64,000 nt of DNA from VXYL01 sp965243175 (GTDB lineage: Bacteria; Pseudomonadota; Gammaproteobacteria; Pseudomonadales; Azotimanducaceae): NCBI GenBank assembly GCA_965243175.1, contig OZ251532.1, positions 2,046,001 to 2,110,000 of the forward strand. The letters run 5' to 3'. Positions 6,611-14,901 of the stretch are shown piece after piece (position 1 is the first letter of the stretch; each line of letters opens with the position of its first letter). Both the position numbers and the translations under genes were made by a program. The notes beneath the pieces were generated by a model, which searched no databases, was not told the origin of the DNA, and saw nothing but the letters and a program-made list of their open reading frames with translations.

Positions 6611-8506
6611 TTAGGACTTGCGGGCAAACCGGAGCGCGCGCACCGCCAGCGCGAGGAGGGCCAGCGCAATTGCGTACCACATCAGGAAGCCCAGGGAGAG
6701 GGTGAGGGCGGATTCCATCTCCAAGGCCAGTACCGCGAGCATGTGCGTGCCAGCCGCCAACGTCGCAGGGCAGGCGTCTGGATGGTGCAGGAGTTCGTGC
6801 AGGGCGCGATAGAGCAGGCCGAGCGCGACCATGCCGAGGAGCACGCCGGCGAGGCCGAAGTTGACGTAGAACTCGCCGAGCTGATGCACCTTGAAGGCGC
6901 GCATCGTGTCCGGCGCCGTGAAGCCGTACCGAATCCCCAAGTCGCGCACGTCGCCCGGTTTCTCGGCGAAGACGGCGCGGGGGACGAGCTTGTAGAGGAT
7001 CGGCAGATAGGTCTCGCCGTGCAGGAAGGGCAGCGGGTCGGGGGAGCGCACGGTGAGCCAGGCGAGGGGCAGCAGGTAGTCGAGGCGCTTGGCGGTCAAG
7101 TCCTCGGTGCGCATCGCGCCGCCTTCGCCGTCGAACGCCGCCGCCATCGTCTTCGCGTACAGTCCCGCCTTCTCCGCTAGGGAATCGTGCGCCTGCGGCG
7201 CTCCCGGGTTGCTGGGAATAGCGGCACGGAAGGGCGCGTCCGCGTGTTCGGCTGCGGCGACTTCGTGCGGGACGACTTGCTTCAGCCGCGACAACTCGAT
7301 GCGAACGGCCACTATCGGATAGTCCGGCAGACGGAGGCTGGCGACGCAGCGGCCGTCTTCGACGAGGCCGTCGCCGAAGGAGGTTCCCAAGGACTGGAAA
7401 CTGCGGCGCCATCTGAGTTCGGGCAGGTCGCGTACGTCCACCGGATCGACGAACGCGCCGATTCGGAACGCCGGTTGGGCGCAGACTTCCGGGTCGTTGT
7501 GGGCGACGGTGAGGGTTCGGCCGCGAAGCGTTGCTTCGTAGGCAGGCGTGGTCAACGTCTGTTTCTCGCCGTCCGCCAGCACGAACTGGTGGGCGGCGAC
7601 CGGCGAGGTCGCGTTCGGGCCCACGCCATGCGTCCAGATCAGCTGCCGGTACTCCAAGCGCGTGGGAATCAGCACGAAGAGGAGCGCCGCGGCGGTCACT
7701 GCGCCGAAGGCGATGCCGCGCCAAGTCGGCCTCGGTGCGACCACCGCGTAGGCCACGAACAGAGCGAACACCGCCTTCGCGCCGTGGTTCACCATCCCGG
7801 TGCTGAACCCCAGAACCGTGTAGTACGCGACCAACGCCGCCAGATAGAGCCGCCCGGCAACGCCAAGCTGGCCGCGCAAGTGCAGGTGGAAGCACACCAG
7901 CGCCGCGAACAGCACGAACTGCCCGGCGAGCGTCACCGGGAACGCGACCGCATCGGGCAGCAGCGTCTCCCCGGCGTACCGGGCGGCAACCGCCGCCTTG
8001 TCCAGATAGAAGAACGGCGCTGCGGCGAGGCCCACCACCACCGCGACCGCCTTGGCGAGCTGCGGATCGTCGCTCGGCAATATGCGGACGGTCGGCAGCG
8101 CGGCCCACGGTTTCCCGCCGGCGAACGCGAAGTAGCCCGCCATCAGGGCGGCCCATCCGCCGAGAGCCAGCATGAGCGCGTAGTCGATGGCGTCCGCTTC
8201 GAGCAGCGGCCGCGGCAGCCAAGCGCCGAAGAAGTCGACGCGCACGAAGACCGGCGCCGCGAAGCAGGCGGCGTAGAGGACGCCGACGTAGGGCATCGCC
8301 GAGTGTCGCCAACGCCGCCGTGCAGCCCACATGAGCGAAGGCGCCGCGCACAGGGCGATGAGCAAGCTCGCGAGCAGGCGCTGCAAGCCGGTCGGCTCGG
8401 CTGGCGCGTGGAGATTGAGGGCGACGATGGCCAACGCCACCAGAACCGCGACCGCCGCGAACATCCGCCGCCCGTCGTCGAGTGCGCTTGCTGGTTTCTC
8501 TTCCAT
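6611..8506 (-). CDS. O-antigen polymerase-like polytopic membrane protein
   Basis: 631 residues with about ten to twelve hydrophobic segments: a cluster in residues 15-290, a large soluble loop (about 300-450) and four or so helices near the C-terminus (from about 520). This two-cluster topology with a big periplasmic loop resembles Wzy/WaaL-type polymerases or ligases and O-antigen polymerase-like proteins. No catalytic motif was recognised, so this is a topology-based call. It ends 13 bp beyond the kinase remnant and reads toward the lasso locus, making it convergent with precursor 2. Whether it serves the RiPP locus (for example export) or cell-surface glycan assembly is unknown. The start ATG at 8506 is not backed by a strong ribosome site. 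Confidence 0.5.
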   Translation of the reverse strand: MEEKPASALDDGRRMFAAVAVLVALAIVALNLHAPAEPTGLQRLLASLLIALCAAPSLMWAARRRWRHSAMPYVGVLYAACFAAPVFVRVDFFGAWLPRPLLEADAIDYALMLALGGWAALMAGYFAFAGGKPWAALPTVRILPSDDPQLAKAVAVVVGLAAAPFFYLDKAAVAARYAGETLLPDAVAFPVTLAGQFVLFAALVCFHLHLRGQLGVAGRLYLAALVAYYTVLGFSTGMVNHGAKAVFALFVAYAVVAPRPTWRGIAFGAVTAAALLFVLIPTRLEYRQLIWTHGVGPNATSPVAAHQFVLADGEKQTLTTPAYEATLRGRTLTVAHNDPEVCAQPAFRIGAFVDPVDVRDLPELRWRRSFQSLGTSFGDGLVEDGRCVASLRLPDYPIVAVRIELSRLKQVVPHEVAAAEHADAPFRAAIPSNPGAPQAHDSLAEKAGLYAKTMAAAFDGEGGAMRTEDLTAKRLDYLLPLAWLTVRSPDPLPFLHGETYLPILYKLVPRAVFAEKPGDVRDLGIRYGFTAPDTMRAFKVHQLGEFYVNFGLAGVLLGMVALGLLYRALHELLHHPDACPATLAAGTHMLAVLALEMESALTLSLGFLMWYAIALALLALAVRALRFARKS

Positions 8507-8601
8507 GCCGTGTACCGGTGCGCGACGAAGGACTGTAGCGGTACCGCGTTTCGTGGCCCATGATAGTCCGCCGAAGGTCTCTCGCCCGCGAAGCGCCTCC
8601 C

Positions 8602-9075
8602 ATGCCCGATTCCGGCAAACGCCTGCTCGTCGTCTACCACACGCAGACCGGACGCACCCGCGCCTTGGCCGAGGCGGTGCGCGAAGGCGCGGCCGACCCG
8701 GCCATCGAAGGCGTGGAACTGCGCGTGGTCACGGCGCGGGAAGCCGATGCGGAGAGCCTGCTCTGGGCGCAGGGGTTGCTGCTCGGCACGCCGGAGAACT
8801 TCGGCTACATGTCCGGCGGCATGAAGGACTTTCTCGACCGTACCTTCTACGCCGTGGAAGGCAAGCTCCAGCCGCTGCCCTACGCCATCTTCATCAGCGC
8901 CGGCAACGACGGGCGCGGCGCACTGCGAGCGATTCGGCGCATCGCTGGCGGCTACCCCTTCGTGGAAGTGCAGGAGCCGGTCATCGCCCGCGGCGAAGTG
9001 CGGGACTGCCATCTGCAAGCCTGCCGCGAGCTCGGGATGGCGCTTGCGGCGGGGCTGGAAGCTGGCATCTACTGA
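8602..9075 (+). CDS. Flavodoxin-fold NAD(P)H/FMN-type protein
   Basis: 157 residues from the ATG at 8602. Upstream codons to 8560 are open but arginine-rich and unlike the family. The start KRLLVVYHTQTGRTRALAEA is the flavodoxin phosphate-binding loop (T-x-T-G-x-T) after the first strand. GTPENFGYMSGGMKDFLDRT and IFISAGNDGRGALRAI correspond to the flavin-contacting loops. The length fits a short-chain flavodoxin or WrbA-like reductase domain. It probably carries FMN and passes electrons, partner unknown. It is divergent from 6611-8506 with a 95-bp gap holding the promoters. Confidence 0.8.
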   Translation: MPDSGKRLLVVYHTQTGRTRALAEAVREGAADPAIEGVELRVVTAREADAESLLWAQGLLLGTPENFGYMSGGMKDFLDRTFYAVEGKLQPLPYAIFISAGNDGRGALRAIRRIAGGYPFVEVQEPVIARGEVRDCHLQACRELGMALAAGLEAGIY

Positions 9076-9118
9076 CGCGCCCGGAGTCGCGGTGTCCGCA
9101 AGTCTTGGGTGACGGAGG

Positions 9119-9169
9119 CTGGGAAAGCGGGCGTCCCGCCGCCGGCAGACGAGACGCCTGCGCTCCCAG
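9119..9169. repeat. REP-like imperfect palindrome
   Basis: CTGGGAAAGCGGGCGTC pairs with GACGCCTGCGCTCCCAG around a GC-rich loop (14 of 17 positions match). It lies between the flavodoxin and PLP enzyme genes. The sequence style (GCGGGCGTCCCGC / GAGACGCCTGCGCTCCCAG) is that of dispersed extragenic palindromes in high-GC genomes. It could also act as a transcription attenuator or terminator hairpin. Confidence 0.5.
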
Positions 9170-9209
9170 GTTCGCCCCACGGCGCGGCTGAGCGCGTAAA
9201 CTGGCGTCC

Positions 9210-10442
9210 ATGCCCGGCTTCACCACGTCCATCGTCCACTCGGATCGGCTCGATCCCATCGAGCACGGCTCGCTGCACAAGCCCGTTCACGCCACCGTCG
9301 CCTACGGCTACGAGGACGTGCAGGGCCTTGCCGACGTGTTCCAAGGCAAGAGTTCGGGCTACTCCTACGGGCGGCAGGTCAATCCCACCGTCTCCGCGCT
9401 CGAAGCGAAGATCAGCCGCATGGAGCGCGGCATCGCCACGGTGTGCTTCGGCACCGGCATGGCGGCCATCGGCACGACGCTGTTCGCGCTGCTGCGCAGG
9501 GGCGATCACTTCGTTTCCAGTTCGTTTCTGTTCGGCAACACCAACAGCCTGTTCCAGAGCTTCGCCGCGCATGGGGTGGAGGTGACGTTCGTGGATGCCA
9601 CGCGCACGGACGCCGTGGCCGATGCGCTGCAACCGAACACCAGGCTGGTGTTCGTGGAGACCATCGCCAATCCGCGAACCCAGGTGAGCGACCTGGCCGG
9701 CATCGGCGCGCTGTGCAAGGAACGCGGGGTCGTCTATGTGGTGGACAACACCATGACCTCGCCGTATCTGTTCCAGCCCGTGGCGGTGGATGCATCGCTG
9801 ATCGTCAACAGCCTCACCAAGTACATCGGCGGCCACGGCAACGCCTTGGGCGGCGCGGTGACGGAAACCGGGCTGTTCGACTGGCGCGCCTTCGACAACA
9901 TCTACGACACCTACAAGAAGGGCGACGCGAAGCGCTGGGCGATCACGCAGATCCGCAAGAAGGGCCTGCGCGATTTCGGCGCCGCGCTTGGGGCGGAGGC
10001 GGCGCACCACCTGGGGATAGGCGCCGAGACCCTCGCCTTGCGGCAGGAAAGGCAGTGCGACAACGCGCAGGCGTTGGCGGATTTCCTGGCGGCGCACCGC
10101 AACGTTCGGCGCGCCTACTATCCTGGGTTGGCCGAGCACCCGGAGTGCGAAAGGGCGAAGGCGCTGTTCCGGCGCCCGGGCGGGCTGTTCAGCTTCGAGC
10201 TGGTCGACGGCATGGATGCGTTCGCGTTTCTCAATCGGCTCAGGGTGGTCGTCAAGTCCAGCAATCTCGGCGACAACCGTACGCTGGCCATTCCCGTGGC
10301 GGAGACCATCTACTACGAGATGGGGCCGGAACGCCGCGCCAGCATGGGCATCGCGGATTCGCTGGTGCGCATCTCCACCGGCATCGAGGAAACCGACGAC
10401 CTGCTCGAGGACTTCGCGCAGGCACTGGCGTCTGCGAAGTAG
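9210..10442 (+). CDS. Cystathionine gamma-synthase-family PLP enzyme
   Basis: 410 residues, full length for the Cys/Met-metabolism PLP-dependent family (cystathionine gamma-synthase/lyase, methionine gamma-lyase, O-acetylhomoserine sulfhydrylase). Visible: YSYGRQVNPTVSALEAKI (cofactor phosphate and neighbouring-subunit contacts), GMAAIGTTLFALL, VYVVDNTMTSPYLFQP with the Asp that binds the pyridine nitrogen, and SLTKYIGGHGN with the Schiff-base Lys. It uses PLP in the cytoplasm to make or break a gamma C-S bond; the exact substrate cannot be read from sequence. The cysD-cysNC sulfate assimilation genes are 39 kb away, so no operon link is implied. A TAAACT -10-like hexamer sits just before the ATG. 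Confidence 0.88.
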   Translation: MPGFTTSIVHSDRLDPIEHGSLHKPVHATVAYGYEDVQGLADVFQGKSSGYSYGRQVNPTVSALEAKISRMERGIATVCFGTGMAAIGTTLFALLRRGDHFVSSSFLFGNTNSLFQSFAAHGVEVTFVDATRTDAVADALQPNTRLVFVETIANPRTQVSDLAGIGALCKERGVVYVVDNTMTSPYLFQPVAVDASLIVNSLTKYIGGHGNALGGAVTETGLFDWRAFDNIYDTYKKGDAKRWAITQIRKKGLRDFGAALGAEAAHHLGIGAETLALRQERQCDNAQALADFLAAHRNVRRAYYPGLAEHPECERAKALFRRPGGLFSFELVDGMDAFAFLNRLRVVVKSSNLGDNRTLAIPVAETIYYEMGPERRASMGIADSLVRISTGIEETDDLLEDFAQALASAK

Positions 10443-10457
10443 AGCGGAGGGAGTAAG

Positions 10458-12485
10458 ATGGCGCGTCCGAATCCGCACGGCGAAGCCATGACCACCTCCC
10501 GGCCCGAACTGTTCGGCCATCCGGCCGGCCTCTACACGCTGTTCTTCGCGGAAATGTGGGAGCGCTTCTCCTTCTACGGCATGAGAGCGCTGCTGCTCTT
10601 CTACATGATCAAGGGCTTCCTAGGCTACGGCGACAGCGAAGCCTACGCGGTCTACGGCGCCTACACGGCGCTGGTCTATCTGACGCCGTTCTTCGGGGGA
10701 ATGTTGGCGGACCGCCTGCTCGGCGCGCGGCGAGCGGTGATTCTGGGCGGCCTGCTGATGGCGGCCGGGCACTTGATGATGACGGTCGAGAACGACTTGG
10801 CCTTCTTCGCGGCGTTGGCGCTGCTGATCTGCGGCAACGGCTTCTTCAAGCCGAACATCTCGACGATGGTGGGCGGCCTCTATCCGGTTGGCAGCCCACG
10901 GCGCGACGCGGGCTTCACGCTGTTCTACATGGGCATCAATCTGGGCGCCGCCATGTCGCCGCTGCTCTGCGGCTACATCGGCGAAACCTACGGCTGGCAC
11001 TACGGATTCGGCTTGGCGACCATCGGCATGCTCACCGGCCTGGCGGTCTTCGTGGCGCCGCGCCGCGTGACGCAGGTGCTGATTCTGACCGGCGCGGGGG
11101 CTGGCGCGTTCGGCTTGTTCGTGTTCACGCCGGACAGCGGCCTGCAAATCGCCATCAATCTGATCGTCGGCGCGGCTTTGCTGGCGGCGGGTCTCATCGC
11201 CTGCACGGCGCTTTCCCGTGGCGGCTTGCCGGAGGATGCGGGCGCTGCGCCGAACGTCGAACGATTGCGAAAGCGGGTCTTCGGCGTCGTTTCCCAGGAG
11301 TGGCTGGTGTACCTCTGCACCTTGCTGGCGGTGCCGGTGGTGGTGCTGTTCGTGTCCGGCTTCTCGCCGTTCACTGGCGGCGAAGCGGTCTCTCTTCTGC
11401 CGAGCGCCTGGCTGGCGAACCTGCAAGCCGGCGGGACGCTTTCGCAAGTCGTGGCCGTGGTGGCCACGGAAATGAGCCGGCCAGCGGGACTGGTGCTGAT
11501 GGTTTCCGGGGCGGTCGCGCTCGGCTATCTGGTGACGCAGACGGCGAAGCTGCCGAAGGTGCCGAGGGAGCGGATGTTCGTGGTGCTCATCCTGACTTTC
11601 TTCTCGCTGCTGTTCTGGGCCTTCTTCGAGCAGGCCGGCAGTTCGTTGAACAACTTCGCGGACCGCAACGTGGACCGCGTGGCGGAAGAACGTGTCATTG
11701 GGACGGCGGACGTGGGTGCCACGCTGCGCCTGCAGCCCACCCAGGAACAGCTGGGCTACCGCAACGGCGACGCGCTGTTCACGCTGGACGACTTGAACGC
11801 GCTGCGCGAACAACACGACGAGGCGGACTTCGAAATCGACTGGCTGGTGGCGGAAGACAACGTCGGCATGGGCGTGGGCGCGAGGGCGACGGAAACTCCG
11901 GCCAGCGTCTTCCAGTCGTTCAATCCAATCTACATTCTGGCGTTCGGACTGGCCTTCACGGCGCTATGGGGCTTTCTCGGCAACCGTGGGCGGGAACCGC
12001 CGACCCCCTACAAGTTCGCGCTGGGGCTGTTGCAGCTGGGGCTGGGTTTCGGCGCGTTCTGGTACGGAGCGCAGATGTCGGACGAGCGCGGCATGGTGGC
12101 GCTGCAATGGCTTGCCATCGGCTATCTGCTGCATACCAGCGGCGAGTTGTGTCTCTCGCCGGTGGGGCTGTCGATGGTCACCAAGCTGGCGCCGGCGCGG
12201 CTGGTGAGCACGGTGATGGGCGCTTGGTTCCTCGCCACCGCGTTCTCGCAGTTTCTGGCGGCGATCATCGCGCAGTTCACGGGGGTGACCGGGCCGGCGG
12301 ACTCGGGGCAGGGCGTGCCGGCGCCTATCGAGACGGTGAACGTCTACGGCGGCGTGTTCGGGGGCATTGCCGTGATGGCCTGCGTTGCCGCGGTCGTCTG
12401 CTTCGCGCTTTCGCCTCTGCTTTCGCGTTGGATGCATGCGGAAGCGGACGCCGAGGAACCGCAACCGGAGCGCGAAGCGGCCTAG
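10458..12485 (+). CDS. POT/PTR-family proton-dependent peptide transporter
   Basis: 675 residues with about fourteen membrane helices. The proton-coupled oligopeptide transporter signature is clear: FFAEMWERFSFYGMRALLLF (the ExxERFxYYG motif of helix 1) and GGMLADRLLGARRAVILGG. FKPNISTMVGGLY is another typical POT motif, and FWAFFEQAGSSLNNFADRNV corresponds to the FWxxxxQxxSS region. A soluble insertion of about 90 residues before the last helices is common in the longer bacterial members. It imports di/tripeptides with protons at the inner membrane. AGGGAG sits 5-6 nt before the ATG at 10458, so that start is chosen over the internal ATG at 10488. It is 15 bp downstream of the PLP enzyme, so the two may be co-transcribed. 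Confidence 0.92.
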   Translation: MARPNPHGEAMTTSRPELFGHPAGLYTLFFAEMWERFSFYGMRALLLFYMIKGFLGYGDSEAYAVYGAYTALVYLTPFFGGMLADRLLGARRAVILGGLLMAAGHLMMTVENDLAFFAALALLICGNGFFKPNISTMVGGLYPVGSPRRDAGFTLFYMGINLGAAMSPLLCGYIGETYGWHYGFGLATIGMLTGLAVFVAPRRVTQVLILTGAGAGAFGLFVFTPDSGLQIAINLIVGAALLAAGLIACTALSRGGLPEDAGAAPNVERLRKRVFGVVSQEWLVYLCTLLAVPVVVLFVSGFSPFTGGEAVSLLPSAWLANLQAGGTLSQVVAVVATEMSRPAGLVLMVSGAVALGYLVTQTAKLPKVPRERMFVVLILTFFSLLFWAFFEQAGSSLNNFADRNVDRVAEERVIGTADVGATLRLQPTQEQLGYRNGDALFTLDDLNALREQHDEADFEIDWLVAEDNVGMGVGARATETPASVFQSFNPIYILAFGLAFTALWGFLGNRGREPPTPYKFALGLLQLGLGFGAFWYGAQMSDERGMVALQWLAIGYLLHTSGELCLSPVGLSMVTKLAPARLVSTVMGAWFLATAFSQFLAAIIAQFTGVTGPADSGQGVPAPIETVNVYGGVFGGIAVMACVAAVVCFALSPLLSRWMHAEADAEEPQPEREAA

Positions 12486-12638
12486 CGGGAACTTGGCGCG
12501 TCCAGCGCCGGGGCGGATTCGGCGCCGGAGGCTGCAATGCGGTAGTCGGCGTCGGCAGACTCCGCAGGGACGACGAACCCGTTGCTGCGGCCGCGTTCGG
12601 CGCAGCGACTCGTCGGCATCCGCGAAGGCAAGTAGAAG

Positions 12639-13889
12639 ATGCGACAGTATTGGCGGTTCTACTGGCCGCTCGCCCTGACCGGCGTGGCCACGGTGCTGGC
12701 GATTCAATTCCAGAACGCGGCGCTGGCCCGCTATCCAAGCGCGGTCACGGAACTCGCCGTCTTCGCGCTGGCGACGAGCGTGTACGGGTTGTTCGCGTCC
12801 GGCCTCAATTTCGCCTCGCAGTTGGCCAACGTCTTCGCCCGAAGCGCCCACGGGCTGCGCCTGAGCCGCCATTTCGTCGCCGCGTGGAGCATCGCGCTCA
12901 GCCTGCCGTTGGCCGCCATCGCCGCGACCGATGCGGGCGCACTCGGCATCGAGCTGGTCTTCGGCATCGACGCCGACTTGGCGTTGCGCGTCCACGAATA
13001 CCTGCTCTACATGCTGCCGCTGCTGTTCGTGACCGGGCAGCGGTTCTACTTGACGGGTCTGCTCGTCCAAGGACGGCATACGGGCTGGGTGACCGTCTTG
13101 AACGTCGCGTTTCTGGTCGCCGCGGGTGCCGCGCTGGTCGTCGGATTCGCGCTGCGACTGGCGCCCGTCGTCACGTTGGTGGGTGCGCAGGTCATCTCCG
13201 GCACGCTGCACTGGGGCTTGTCCGCGCTGGTCGTGCGACGTCGCTACCGTCTGCCGGAAACGGCGGAGCACGAAGGCGTGACGGTGCCGGACCTGGTGCG
13301 GTTCTTCCTGCCGATGACCGCCACCGGCTTGATGTTCGCCGTCAGCCGCCCGGTGCTGTTCGCCTTCGTCGCCCGTGCGCCCGACGGCGTGGCGACCATC
13401 GCCGCGCTGCGAGTGGCGTTCGACTTCAGCCACGTCTTCCAGCAAGCGGCGAACCAGTTCCGCCACTTCTTCGTCACCTTCGGCCTGGAACAGCTCGCCG
13501 CCAAGCGCCGCTTCATGGCCCTCGTGTGCGCCGGCATCACCGGCATCATGCTCGCCGTCGTCCTCACGCCGCTATCCGACTGGCTGCTCGGCCGCATGCT
13601 CGGTGTTCGCGGCGCGGTGCTGACCCACGCCGTCGAAGCGGTATTGGTGCTGTGCCTGATGCCAGCCGTCATCGTCGTCCGCAACTACTACCACGGCCTC
13701 CTGATGGTGCGCCGCCGCACCACCGGCATGGCCGTCGGCGGGGCGTTGCGGGTGCTCGCCATGGCCGCGCTGGCCCAGGCCGCCTACGCGCTCGGCGTCC
13801 TGAACCACACCGTCGCGGCGTTCATCCTGCTGCTGGGCTTCGCCACGGAGACTCTGGCCGTGCTTGCGAGCGCCCGCCGCGGCGACTGA
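12639..13889 (+). CDS. MATE/MOP-like polytopic membrane protein
   Basis: 416 residues with about twelve hydrophobic segments in two similar halves. The start WRFYWPLALTGVATVLAIQFQNAALARYP and the charged loop near the middle (VVRRRYRLPETAEHEGV) resemble the multidrug/oligosaccharidyl-lipid/polysaccharide flippase superfamily, including ANKH-like members. No diagnostic catalytic residues are visible. It probably exports or flips a small molecule or lipid-linked substrate. It starts 153 bp after the peptide transporter; that gap shows nothing else clear. Confidence is high for a multi-pass transporter-like protein and low for the substrate. Confidence 0.5.
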   Translation: MRQYWRFYWPLALTGVATVLAIQFQNAALARYPSAVTELAVFALATSVYGLFASGLNFASQLANVFARSAHGLRLSRHFVAAWSIALSLPLAAIAATDAGALGIELVFGIDADLALRVHEYLLYMLPLLFVTGQRFYLTGLLVQGRHTGWVTVLNVAFLVAAGAALVVGFALRLAPVVTLVGAQVISGTLHWGLSALVVRRRYRLPETAEHEGVTVPDLVRFFLPMTATGLMFAVSRPVLFAFVARAPDGVATIAALRVAFDFSHVFQQAANQFRHFFVTFGLEQLAAKRRFMALVCAGITGIMLAVVLTPLSDWLLGRMLGVRGAVLTHAVEAVLVLCLMPAVIVVRNYYHGLLMVRRRTTGMAVGGALRVLAMAALAQAAYALGVLNHTVAAFILLLGFATETLAVLASARRGD

Positions 13890-13960
13890 GGCCGTACAAG
13901 ACGTTGCGCGGCGTTGCCGCGCGGCGTTACGATACCCGACCATTTTGCTCGGATTTGAGC

Positions 13961-14539
13961 ATGGTCGAGATTTCGGACGGTGCGCAGACGTACTTGCGCG
14001 AACTGCTCTCCAAGCAGGAAGAAGGCTGCGGCATCCGCATGTTCGTGGCGCAGCCCGGTACGCCCAACGCGGAGACGTGCATCGCCTACTGCCGCCCCGG
14101 CGAGCAGCAGGACGAAGACACGCCGAAGCAGTACGAGGGCTTCACCGCGTGGTTCGAGAAGCACAGCGAGCCGTACCTGGTGGACGCCGTGGTGGACTAC
14201 CAGGAAGACCGCATGGGCGGCCAGCTCACCATCAACGCGCCCAACGCCCGCGTACCGAGCGTGGACGAGAATTCACCCCTCGAAGACCGCATCAACTACG
14301 TGCTCTACAACGAGATCAACCCCGGCCTAGCGGCCCACGGCGGCCAAGTCACCCTCGAGGAAGTCGTGGAGGAGACCGTCGCCGTGCTGCAGTTCGGCGG
14401 CGGCTGCCAAGGCTGCGCAGCGGTGGACATCACGCTGAAGCAGAGCGTCGAATCGTCCCTGCTGGCGCAGATCCCCGATCTCACCGAAATCCGCGACGCC
14501 ACCGACCACTCCTTCAGGGAACACGCCTACTACCGCTAG
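13961..14539 (+). CDS. nfuA: Fe-S biogenesis protein NfuA
   Basis: 192 residues, the length of gammaproteobacterial NfuA. The N-terminal degenerate A-type carrier domain (1 to about 95) includes ISDGAQTYLRELLSKQEEG. The C-terminal Nfu domain carries INPGLAAHGGQVTLEEV and the cluster-binding CxxC in GGGCQGCAAVD (about residues 148-151). It assembles and delivers 4Fe-4S clusters to target apoproteins, especially under oxidative or iron stress. A weak -10 (TACGAT) lies about 30 bp upstream. It stands alone on the plus strand. Confidence 0.95.
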   Translation: MVEISDGAQTYLRELLSKQEEGCGIRMFVAQPGTPNAETCIAYCRPGEQQDEDTPKQYEGFTAWFEKHSEPYLVDAVVDYQEDRMGGQLTINAPNARVPSVDENSPLEDRINYVLYNEINPGLAAHGGQVTLEEVVEETVAVLQFGGGCQGCAAVDITLKQSVESSLLAQIPDLTEIRDATDHSFREHAYYR

Positions 14540-14625
14540 CGCACGGTGCGCCGAAGGCGTTGTGTGGCGATGCGCGAGGGTGCCCCGTGTGTGGAGAACA
14601 AACTGTAGAGCCAACGGTGCAACCG

Positions 14626-14901
14626 ATGCTCAGCCAGACGCCCGGCGTGGTGAGCGGTGCCGTGGTGTTCACGGGTACGCGGGTTCCGGTGGAGATGTTG
14701 TTCGACCATCTGGCAGCCGGCGAACCGCTGGAGAGTTTCCTCTCTTCCTTCGACATCCCCCGAGAGCAGGCTGCCGCGGTGTTGCGGCTTGCCGGCGAGG
14801 TCCTGCGCGATGCGTCTCCTGAGCGGGCTGTTCTCAGGCGGCGTCGCCCGCCCGCAAGCCGCAGTCTACGAGACGTCCGCCAGTGCCACCCTGTCCAGTA
14901 G
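14626..14901 (+). CDS. DUF433-domain protein
   Basis: Small protein of about 91 residues from the ATG at 14626; a GTG at 14589 would extend it. The core PGVVSGAVVFTGTRVPVEML followed by FDHLAAGEPLESFLSSFDIP and a helix (REQAAAVLRLAGEVL) is the DUF433 winged-helix fold, found as an antitoxin-like partner of PIN-type (DUF5615) toxins. No such toxin follows: the next gene downstream is aroG on the other strand, and the two 3' ends overlap by 36 bp. It may be a solitary antitoxin or regulator remnant. The arginine-rich tail (RRRRPPASRSLRDV) lies in that overlap and is probably not conserved. Confidence 0.65.
   Translation: MLSQTPGVVSGAVVFTGTRVPVEMLFDHLAAGEPLESFLSSFDIPREQAAAVLRLAGEVLRDASPERAVLRRRRPPASRSLRDVRQCHPVQ

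Noticed and set aside
9076..9209. SAM or other riboswitch before the PLP enzyme
   Set aside because: No conserved aptamer pattern is visible; the only structure is the REP-like palindrome.
12486..12638. Possible small gene or RNA between the peptide transporter and MATE-like gene
   Set aside because: No start with ribosome site, no clear fold; treated as spacer.
10556..13900. A 1327-codon rightward frame spanning 10556-14539
   Set aside because: Shadow of the POT transporter and MATE-like genes in another frame; only its last part (from 13961) is the real nfuA.
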